6,403 bases of DNA, taken from positions 1 through 6,403 of the forward strand of contig JALXBY010000144.1 of NCBI GenBank assembly GCA_026991215.1. Direction: 5' to 3'. The notes under the pieces are model-generated. The model searched no databases. It saw only the letters and a program-made list of their open reading frames with translations, and was not told the origin of the DNA. Positions within the stretch are counted from its first letter, which is position 1, and the number at the start of each line of letters is the position of its first letter. Of this stretch, positions 1 through 4,597 are shown in pieces. Made by a program: the position numbers and the translations under genes. The stretch comes from Anaerolineales bacterium (GTDB taxonomy: Bacteria > Chloroflexota > Anaerolineae > Anaerolineales > DRMV01).

Positions 1-684
1 CCGGCGGAGGGGGGTGATGGGGATGTCCAAGCCGACCATGCGGCCGATGCGCCCGGCCCACGGCCCCGCGGCATTGACCACCACCGGCGTTTGGATGACC
101 CCGCGGTTCGTCTCCACCGCCTGGACCCGGCCGCCCTGGACCTGAATCCCGGTGACCTCGGTTTCGGTCAGGGGAAGGACGCCCAACCGACGGGCCGCCT
201 GCACGTACCCCTGGACCACGCTATGGGGGTCGGCCAGGCCGTCCTTGGCGTGGAAGGTACCGGCCAGCACGTCGTCCAGGCGCATGAAGGGGAGACGCCT
301 GCGCACTTCGTCCCCAGAGAGCCATTCGGTGGCCACGCCCAGGCGGTGCTGCAGGGCCACGGCCTGGCGGAAGCGTTCCACATCTTCTTCCCGGGTGAGG
401 AAGAAAAGGTAACCGATGGGCCGGTACCCCGCGTCCACGCCGGTTTCCTCCTGGAAGCGCTCCAGCATGGGCAGGCTGGCCTGGGAAAGGCGGATGTTGA
501 CTTCGGTCGCGAACTGGTATCGGACACCGCCCGCGCAACGGCCGGTCGAACCCTGGCCGAAGAAGGCCTCCCGTTCGACCAGCACCACCCGGCTGACGCC
601 TTTCTTGGCCAGGTGATAGGCCGTGCTTACACCCATCACCCCGCCGCCGATGACGACCACGTCCGCGGTTCTTGGGAAGTCCAT
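1..684 (-). CDS. DAO-family FAD-dependent oxidoreductase, N-terminal part (cut by left window edge)
   Basis: The start is an ATG at 684 with an AGAGGT-type ribosome binding site (complement of 689-694) four bases upstream. The frame stays open for 228 codons to base 1, so the C-terminal part is missing. Residues 8-40 form a dinucleotide-binding beta-alpha-beta unit with the GGGVMG glycine motif (13-18) and the acidic E38 ending the second strand (VLVERE). Next comes GSTGRCAGGVR (45-55), the FAD-contacting stretch typical of sarcosine oxidase beta, dimethylglycine dehydrogenase and glycine oxidase relatives. VVNAAGPWA (202-210) is the second FAD-side motif, followed by IPITPLRR at the edge. 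The family oxidises secondary or tertiary amines or amino acids with flavin; the substrate cannot be told from this half. The gene follows the MoaD-like carrier by 81 bases on the same strand, so co-transcription is likely. ThiO (glycine oxidase) is one possibility because thiO often sits beside thiS, but the sequence reads more like sarcosine-oxidase-beta-type enzymes. Confidence 0.93.
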   Translation of the reverse strand, partial: MDFPRTADVVVIGGGVMGVSTAYHLAKKGVSRVVLVEREAFFGQGSTGRCAGGVRYQFATEVNIRLSQASLPMLERFQEETGVDAGYRPIGYLFFLTREEDVERFRQAVALQHRLGVATEWLSGDEVRRRLPFMRLDDVLAGTFHAKDGLADPHSVVQGYVQAARRLGVLPLTETEVTGIQVQGGRVQAVETNRGVIQTPVVVNAAGPWAGRIGRMVGLDIPITPLRR

Positions 685-721
685 GGCGACCTCTGGCGAT
701 GTGGGGGCGTGCAAGGTGCTG

Positions 722-756
722 CTCGCGGTCAGCAGTCGGCTGCCGGTTGCCGCGAG
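722..756 (-). other. Nested inverted repeat between the carrier gene and the oxidoreductase gene
   Basis: Ten bases after the carrier stop codon lies a 7-base inverted repeat, CTCGCGG (722-728) with CCGCGAG (750-756). It encloses a second one, CAGC (730-733) with GCTG (739-742), around a 5-base loop. Read as minus-strand RNA, this folds into a two-storey hairpin in the 81-base gap before the oxidoreductase. No T-tract follows, so it is a poor intrinsic terminator. It could protect the upstream message's 3' end or reduce read-through. The role is inference. Confidence 0.35.
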
Positions 757-765
757 GCCCTTAGG

Positions 766-1056
766 TTAGGCTCCGCCGCCCACCGGCGGGAAGATGTCGA
801 TGCGCTGGGCCTGGTGCACCGGTGTGCGTTCCTTCTGCGGCATGTAATGATAATCCCGGCCATCCAGCAGGATGTGCACGCTGTGGTGCAGGGTGCCGTC
901 TTCGTTGAAGAGATGGGGCCGCAGGCCGGGGTACCGGGCCACCAGGGCTTCGGCCAGGTCGGTCACTGTCGCGCCCTCGGGCAGGTCGATTTCCACCGTC
1001 TTCTGCCCGACCACAGGGCGCAGCGTGGCAAAGAAGTTAACCCGTACCGGGGGCAT
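766..1056 (-). CDS. MoaD/ThiS-family ubiquitin-like sulfur carrier protein with GGGA tail
   Basis: The 96-residue product has the beta-grasp carrier layout. It opens with VRVNFFATLRPVVG (4-17), the MoaD first hairpin, then a strand VEIDLPEGATVTDLAEAL (21-38) with the Gly-Ala-Thr turn before the helix. A central strand HILLDGRDY (61-69) follows, and the end is DIFPPVGGGA (87-96). MoaD-like carriers end in PPV(A/T)GG; the terminal glycine carboxylate is adenylylated by a MoeB/ThiF-type E1 and turned into a thiocarboxylate. Here an alanine (A96, codon 769-771) follows the glycines before the TAA. The ATG at 1056 is preferred over upstream in-frame starts because GGGAGGAG (complement of 1063-1070) sits six bases before it and family similarity begins there. 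The size fits MoaD or archaeal-type MoaD better than the roughly 65-residue ThiS. Whether it serves molybdopterin, cysteine/methionine, thiamin or tRNA thiolation cannot be decided here. The oxidoreductase gene follows on the same strand. Confidence 0.87.
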   Translation of the reverse strand: MPPVRVNFFATLRPVVGQKTVEIDLPEGATVTDLAEALVARYPGLRPHLFNEDGTLHHSVHILLDGRDYHYMPQKERTPVHQAQRIDIFPPVGGGA

Positions 1057-1218
1057 GGCACGCTCCTCCCAGGGGGGATTGCCGCGTACCTGCATTTTGC
1101 CACATTCCACTGGGATTCGATAAATCCTTTTCCGAGAATTTCGTGAAGACGCCCCTGGACGGTGCTGTCCGGCCCGGAACAACCCTTCTTGGGCGGGTGC
1201 GATAACGGTGGGCAGGGT

Positions 1219-2622
1219 TTATGGGGTCAGGTCCCAGCCTTCGCCCTCTTGGGGGTAACGCACCTGGGTGATGCCCTGTTCGGCCAGGGCCTGCATCAGG
1301 GCCTGGGCCGCGTGGGGTTCGCCGTGGACTAAGGCAACGCCTTTGAGGGTCTCCTGGGTGGCCTGCACGTATTCCAGCAGCAGGTCCCGGCCCGCATGAG
1401 CAGAAAGGTCGCCGATGGTGACCACCCTGGCCCGGACCGGATACTCCCGGCCCAGGATGCGCACCCGGGTTGCGCCATCGGCCAGGCGTCGGCCCAGGGT
1501 GTGGGGCGCGGTCCAGGAGACCAGCATGATGGTGTTCTTCGGGTCGGTGATGGTGTGCTTGAGGTGGTGCAGGATGCGGCCGGTTTCCAGCATGCCCGAG
1601 GTGGAAAGGATGACCATAGGCCCGGGCTGGTCGTTGAGGGCCTTGGATTCCTCGACGCGGCGGATGTAGCGCACCCGGCCAAAGCCCAGCACGTCTTCCA
1701 GCACCCCCTGGCGGAGCATCTGCAGGGCTTCCTCGTCGAAGCATTCGGGGTGCATCCGGTAAATCATGGAGGCTTCCACGGCCATGGGGCTGTCCACGTA
1801 GATGGGCACTTCGGGGAGTTCCTTCTTGCGCATCATGGTGTGAAGAAGGTAGACCAGGGTCTGGGTACGGCCCACCGCGAACGCGGGGATGACCAGCTTG
1901 CCGCCCTGGTCGAAGGTGCGCGCGGCGACCGCCCGGATTTCGTCATAGGCCAGGCGAGGGTCGCGGTGGGGCTTGTGGCCGTAGGTGCATTCCATGAGCA
2001 GCCAATCGGCGGCCTGGGGCAGCACCGGGTCCCGCAGGATGGGGAGGTGCCGCCGGCCGATGTCGCCGGAGAACCACAGGCGGATGGGCCGGGGCCTGGC
2101 GTCCAGGTCCAGCACCACCGCGGCCGAACCCAGGATGTGCCCGGCCTCGACGAAGCGGGCCTGGACCCTGGGCAGGGGTTCGAAGGGCATGTCGTAGGGA
2201 ATGGGCACGAAGCGGCGGGCCGCGCGGAGCGCGTCTTCGGCCGTGTAGAGGGGTTCCAGGGGCGGTTCATGGGGCTTGCGGTGCCGGTTCAGGTAGCGGA
2301 CGTTTTCCTCCTGCACGTGGGCCGCATCCAGCATGACCAAAGTGGCCAGGTGCGCGGTGGCAGGGGTGGCGTAGATGGGGCCATCGTAGCCGTGCTTGAC
2401 CAGGTTGGGCAGGGTCCCGCAGTGGTCCAGGTGCGCGTGGCTGAGGAGCACGGCCTTGATGCGCTTCAGGTCGAAGGGGAAGGTGTGGTTCCGCCGGCGG
2501 GTTTCCTCCCGGGGCCCCTGGTACAGCCCGGCCTCAAGGAGAAGGTCCCCCGCGGGCGTTTGCAGGAGGTGGCGGGAGCCGGTTACGGTGCGGGCCGCGC
2601 CCCAGATGGTCAGGCGGTACAT
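1219..2622 (-). CDS. Metallo-beta-lactamase/beta-CASP RNA nuclease, CPSF/Ysh1-like (COG1236 type)
   Basis: The 467-residue protein has the complete motif set of RNA-processing metallo-beta-lactamase enzymes. Motif 2 is HAHLDH (62-67), motif 3 is H162 in EAGHILGS, and motif 4 is D187 in FSGDIG. Beta-CASP motif A is E211 in ECTYG, motif B is H409 in DLSAHAG, and motif C is H433 in LVHGE. These residues bind two zinc ions and catalyse phosphodiester cleavage. PAFAVGRTQ (246-254), DSPMA (277-281) and SGMLETGRILHHLKH (342-356) are further family signatures. There is no N-terminal KH domain, so it is the short bacterial type, like the Thermus thermophilus CPSF-like nuclease, and not RNase J. Motif 1 reads LLLEAGLYQG with E30 where most members have Asp. 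The start at 2622 is chosen because GAGGAG (complement of 2630-2635) lies seven bases upstream; an in-frame TTG at 2637 overlaps that site. It is probably a cytoplasmic endo- and/or exoribonuclease. An intrinsic-type terminator lies just upstream and no clear promoter of its own is visible. Confidence 0.93.
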   Translation of the reverse strand: MYRLTIWGAARTVTGSRHLLQTPAGDLLLEAGLYQGPREETRRRNHTFPFDLKRIKAVLLSHAHLDHCGTLPNLVKHGYDGPIYATPATAHLATLVMLDAAHVQEENVRYLNRHRKPHEPPLEPLYTAEDALRAARRFVPIPYDMPFEPLPRVQARFVEAGHILGSAAVVLDLDARPRPIRLWFSGDIGRRHLPILRDPVLPQAADWLLMECTYGHKPHRDPRLAYDEIRAVAARTFDQGGKLVIPAFAVGRTQTLVYLLHTMMRKKELPEVPIYVDSPMAVEASMIYRMHPECFDEEALQMLRQGVLEDVLGFGRVRYIRRVEESKALNDQPGPMVILSTSGMLETGRILHHLKHTITDPKNTIMLVSWTAPHTLGRRLADGATRVRILGREYPVRARVVTIGDLSAHAGRDLLLEYVQATQETLKGVALVHGEPHAAQALMQALAEQGITQVRYPQEGEGWDLTP

Positions 2623-2650
2623 GGCTGAACTCCTCAATCGGGTTAGACAT

Positions 2651-2688
2651 AAAAACAGAACGCCTCACGAAAAGTGCGTGAGGCGTTC
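2651..2688 (-). terminator. Intrinsic terminator (or attenuator) after the WXG100 gene
   Basis: There is a perfect 12-base inverted repeat, GAACGCCTCACG (2658-2669) with CGTGAGGCGTTC (2677-2688), around a 7-base loop. On the minus strand it is followed by TG and five T residues (complement of 2651-2655). It begins 32 bases after the WXG100 stop codon, the normal place for a Rho-independent terminator. Only 28 bases separate the T-tract from the next start codon, so transcription of the nuclease gene must come from read-through or from a promoter inside or beside the hairpin. Confidence 0.88.
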
Positions 2689-2720
2689 CGCGGGTATCAA
2701 ATGGCGTTAGAGGGCGAGGG

Positions 2721-2996
2721 CTACAAGCTTTGGGCAGCCTGTTCCCACTCGGTGATTTCCTTGCTGAAGTTCGAAGTGAGCGTTTGGAGTTCGGACAGCA
2801 TGCGCCGGCATTGGTTCTTCCATTCATCGAAACGGGCATAAAACTCCTGGGCGGATTTGCCCTGCCAGGCCCCACTGCGCAGCTGTTCGACGGCCTTATC
2901 GGCCTGTTGGATCAACGTTTCGATATTGCTGTGGGTGTTCTTTAGTGTCTGCTCAACACTACGGGCAACGCCAACTTCCAAATGCAGTGTCGCCAT
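2721..2996 (-). CDS. WXG100/ESAT-6-like small helical protein
   Basis: The 91-residue product has the WXG100 pattern: a first amphipathic helix (about 8-40), the hairpin turn W44-Q45-G46, then a second helix (about 48-88) with F52 eight residues after the Trp, the usual spacing. Length and lack of a signal peptide also fit. Family members are helical-hairpin dimers, often secreted by type VII (Ess/ESX-like) systems through an EssC/EccC-type FtsK ATPase. The usual C-terminal YxxxD/E export signal is not evident; the only match, YARFD (53-57), lies just after the turn and is probably chance. A single Cys (C63) is present. The ATG at 2996 is chosen because a full AGGAGGG site (complement of 3002-3008) lies five bases upstream and the family pattern starts there. 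No second WXG100 gene, toxin or ATPase is in the window. It has its own promoter and terminator, which suggests independent and possibly strong expression. Confidence 0.9.
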   Translation of the reverse strand: MATLHLEVGVARSVEQTLKNTHSNIETLIQQADKAVEQLRSGAWQGKSAQEFYARFDEWKNQCRRMLSELQTLTSNFSKEITEWEQAAQSL

Positions 2997-3004
2997 GACG
3001 ACCC

Positions 3005-3027
3005 TCCTAAGATGGGATTCCTTAGGA
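3005..3027 (-). promoter_or_regulatory. Inverted repeat overlapping the WXG100 ribosome binding site
   Basis: TCCTAAG (3005-3011) and CTTAGGA (3021-3027) form a perfect 7-base inverted repeat with a 9-base spacer. In the minus-strand leader RNA, the arm nearer the start codon contains AGGA of the AGGAGGG ribosome binding site. Pairing would partly hide that site. A role in translational control is inference. Confidence 0.4.
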
Positions 3028-3044
3028 TAGTGTAAGGTGGCTTC

Positions 3045-3053
3045 AGTATAACA
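3045..3053 (-). promoter_or_regulatory. Extended -10 promoter for the WXG100 gene
   Basis: On the minus strand TGT-TATACT (complement of 3053-3045) matches the TGn extension plus a five-of-six -10 hexamer. No good -35 box is found 16-18 bases further upstream, which is tolerated in extended -10 promoters. Predicted initiation near 3038 gives a leader of about 42 bases before the ATG at 2996. Confidence 0.6.
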
Positions 3054-3064
3054 TGGATTGCCAG

Positions 3065-3084
3065 AAAACGCCATATCGAATGGC
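3065..3084 (-). terminator. Weak hairpin with T-run after the membrane protein gene
   Basis: GCCAT (3070-3074) and ATGGC (3080-3084) pair across a 5-base loop. On the minus strand they are followed by G and four T residues (complement of 3065-3068). The position, about 80 bases after the membrane protein stop and just before the WXG100 promoter, suits a transcription boundary. The five-pair stem is short, so termination would be weak at best. Confidence 0.35.
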
Positions 3085-3162
3085 TTGTTCAGCGCTGCAT
3101 ATCCGCCAAACGGCCCCGTTCATCCCTGTCTGCCGAGGAAAAGACCCGAGCGATACAAACCT

Positions 3163-3930
3163 TTATTGGCCCCCGCCGGGTTCCAAAATGGGCACAAGCA
3201 GCCAGCAGAGTACCTTGGGCCGCTCTGGTCCGCACAGCGCCTCGCGCCAGGAATCGGGAAGTTGGTCCAGCAGGGCCTGGTAAGGCGCGACTACGTCCTG
3301 CAGGCCCTGGAACGCGGTGTGGAGTTCCGTCTCCCGCAGGGGGATGGCCACGGGCACGTTGAGGCGTACGGGGATGCGGGTATCTACCGGAATGGTGACC
3401 CGTACGGGCACGGTCATCTGCAGGTGGACCGGGAGCTCGGTTCCTTCCGGAAGGACAATGACCGCGGGCGCATTGGTGATGGTCAGTCCCCCGGTCTGCA
3501 GATATTGCACAACGGCATTCTCAATGATGACTGGCTGGGAGAGGCGCACCACGGTCTGTTGTTGGATGGGCAGGTCAAAACTCACCGGCAGGTCGAAGCG
3601 GACCGGGATGGTATCTTCCACGACTACGGTGGTGCGGATGACCGCCGCGTCCATGGCCGCGAAGTTCCGGGCCAAGCCCCCGACGAGCTGGTCCTCCACA
3701 ACCCGTTTGAGTTGGAAGAGATGCCGTCCCAGCAGAATCAGGGCGACGATGAGAATCACGTTGAGGGCCATGGACGAAAGGGCCGCGACGGTCCAGAAGG
3801 CCTGCATGGGCCGCCCCTGCCAGAGCCATCGGCGCAATGCCAGAGTCCGCGAGCGGGCCTGGGTTCTGGACCGAGTTTCCACACCTGCCGGCACCGCAAT
3901 GGCGGCCCAGAAAGGGGGGAGGGGGAACAT
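3163..3930 (-). CDS. Single-pass membrane protein with Pro-Val hexad repeats, function unknown
   Basis: I do not recognise this 255-residue protein. The N-terminal 43 residues are rich in arginine (seven between 20 and 40). One hydrophobic segment follows at about 44-68, so by the positive-inside rule the N terminus is cytoplasmic and residues from about 70 lie outside. Residues 70-100 look like an amphipathic helix. Then come beta-type stretches with a six-residue rhythm, (I/L/V)-P-V-x-x-x: prolines at 109, 115 and 121, and again at 167, 175, 181, 187 and 193. Between them lies a Val/Ile-rich stretch (127-160). The tail (199-255) is helical with two Cys (C233, C242). The start at 3930 is chosen for its AAGGAG site (complement of 3938-3943) seven bases upstream; the open frame continues upstream without such support. 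A candidate promoter lies just upstream, divergent from ruvX. It might be a surface or envelope-spanning structural protein, but that is a guess. Confidence 0.85.
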   Translation of the reverse strand: MFPLPPFWAAIAVPAGVETRSRTQARSRTLALRRWLWQGRPMQAFWTVAALSSMALNVILIVALILLGRHLFQLKRVVEDQLVGGLARNFAAMDAAVIRTTVVVEDTIPVRFDLPVSFDLPIQQQTVVRLSQPVIIENAVVQYLQTGGLTITNAPAVIVLPEGTELPVHLQMTVPVRVTIPVDTRIPVRLNVPVAIPLRETELHTAFQGLQDVVAPYQALLDQLPDSWREALCGPERPKVLCWLLVPILEPGGGQ

Positions 3931-3949
3931 GGGTTCACTCCTTGGCATC

Positions 3950-3968
3950 GGGGTCATCCCCAACGGGG
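3950..3968 (-). other. Alternating G4/C4/G4 blocks in the membrane protein leader
   Basis: GGGG (3950-3953), CCCC (3958-3961) and GGGG (3965-3968) lie between the candidate promoter and the ribosome binding site at 3938-3943. In the minus-strand RNA the central block can pair with either flank, giving two mutually exclusive short hairpins. If transcription starts near 3969 one hairpin would be at the extreme 5' end, where such structures often stabilise mRNA. Function is inference. Confidence 0.3.
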
Positions 3969-3975
3969 TATTCAG

Positions 3976-4002
3976 ATTAAACCATAACCCTGGGGCTTTC
4001 AA
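3976..4002 (-). promoter_or_regulatory. Candidate promoter for the membrane protein gene
   Basis: On the minus strand TTGAAA (complement of 3997-4002) matches five of six -35 bases. It is followed after 15 bases by TTTAAT (complement of 3976-3981), five of six -10 bases. The spacer is shorter than the ideal 17. Predicted initiation near 3969 gives a leader of about 39 bases. It lies divergent from the ruvX promoter, within the 219-base region 3931-4149 that otherwise shows no gene. Confidence 0.45.
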
Positions 4003-4098
4003 TATGAGAGATTGAGGAAAAGCCATGGGTTTTCCGGCATGTGGTGGGTTGCAGCGAGGCCCACACCGCGCAAGGCTTCCCCCCGGCTTTCTGCTCCG

Positions 4099-4104
4099 TA
4101 TAAT
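4099..4104 (+). promoter_or_regulatory. -10 element of the ruvX-pyrD promoter
   Basis: This is a perfect TATAAT in otherwise G+C-rich intergenic DNA, 45 bases before the ruvX start. No convincing -35 hexamer is found at 16-18 bases upstream (around 4075-4082 the sequence is CT-rich), and there is no TGn extension. Predicted initiation near 4111 leaves a leader of about 39 bases. Confidence 0.55.
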
Positions 4105-4149
4105 GGGGAGGCCTCGCCTGCAAATCCCCGCCCGAGGAGAGATGACCTG

Positions 4150-4587
4150 ATGCCGCGTATCCTTGGCGTTGACCCTGGGGAGAAGTACATCGGTGTTGCC
4201 ATCAGCGACCCAACGGGCGCGCTGGCCCGGCCCCTGGTCGTGCTGCGGCACCGTTCCCGCCGGGAAGATGCCGATGCCATTGCCCAACTGGCCCGCACCT
4301 ACCGGGTGGCCGCGGTGGTGGTCGGCCAGGCCACCGATGCCCAAGGACGGCCCACCACCCTCCAGGCCCGCCGGGCCGCGAACCTGGCCCGGGCCTTGCA
4401 GGGACGCCTGGGCATTCCCGTCATCCTCTGGGATGAATCCTTCACCACCCAGGACGCCCGGCGCATCTGGAACCTTTTGGGCAAGCGCCGTCGGCACAAA
4501 ACCCGCCCCGATGCGGCCGCGGCCGCGCTGTTGCTCCAGTCCTTCCTCGATGCCCAGGCCGCGCGGCCTTTCCTGAAGCCGGCCTGA
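4150..4587 (+). CDS. ruvX: RuvX/YqgF pre-16S rRNA nuclease (RNase H-like fold)
   Basis: The 145-residue protein shows the YqgF signature in full length. GVDPGEKYIGVAISDPTG (6-23) carries the first catalytic acid D8. VVVGQATDAQGRPTTLQA (56-73) matches the VVGLP…G…QA block. DESFTTQDA (95-103) has the second acid E96, and RPDAAAAALLLQSFL (119-133) has the third acid D121. In bacteria this enzyme helps mature the 5' end of 16S rRNA in the cytoplasm; the Holliday-junction resolvase name is historical. The glutamine in VVVGQ replaces the leucine common in VVGLP. The ATG at 4150 is preferred because family similarity starts exactly there and GAGGAG (4134-4139) lies 10 bases upstream; a nearer ATG at 4142 meets a stop after two codons. 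pyrD follows after 10 bases, so the two are surely co-transcribed. Confidence 0.96.
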   Translation: MPRILGVDPGEKYIGVAISDPTGALARPLVVLRHRSRREDADAIAQLARTYRVAAVVVGQATDAQGRPTTLQARRAANLARALQGRLGIPVILWDESFTTQDARRIWNLLGKRRRHKTRPDAAAAALLLQSFLDAQAARPFLKPA

Positions 4588-4597
4588 CCCGTCTTCC

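Noticed and set aside
91..1146. Long open plus-strand frame (351 codons) across the oxidoreductase and carrier genes
   Set aside because: It is antisense to two genes with clear family motifs and good ribosome binding sites. Its product is low-complexity (Gly, His, Ala, Gln rich) with no recognisable domain.
1057..1218. Possible terminator or promoter between the nuclease and carrier genes
   Set aside because: Only an imperfect 6-base pairing with a long loop (AACCCT with AGGGTT) and poor -10/-35 matches (such as TTCACG and TTTATC) are present. Nothing beyond the carrier's ribosome binding site is supportable.
1396..2628. Open plus-strand frame of 410 codons opposite the beta-CASP nuclease
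   Set aside because: It mirrors the nuclease in a G+C-rich gene where stops are rare on the opposite strand. The Gly/His/Val-rich product has no motif.
2825..2839. YARFD (residues 53-57 of the WXG100 protein) as a type VII export signal
   Set aside because: The family's YxxxD/E signal lies at the end of the second helix. This match sits at its beginning, so it is probably chance.
3058..3987. Open plus-strand frame of 309 codons opposite the membrane protein
   Set aside because: It is antisense to a gene with a start site, a transmembrane segment and regular repeats. The product looks like reverse-complement noise.
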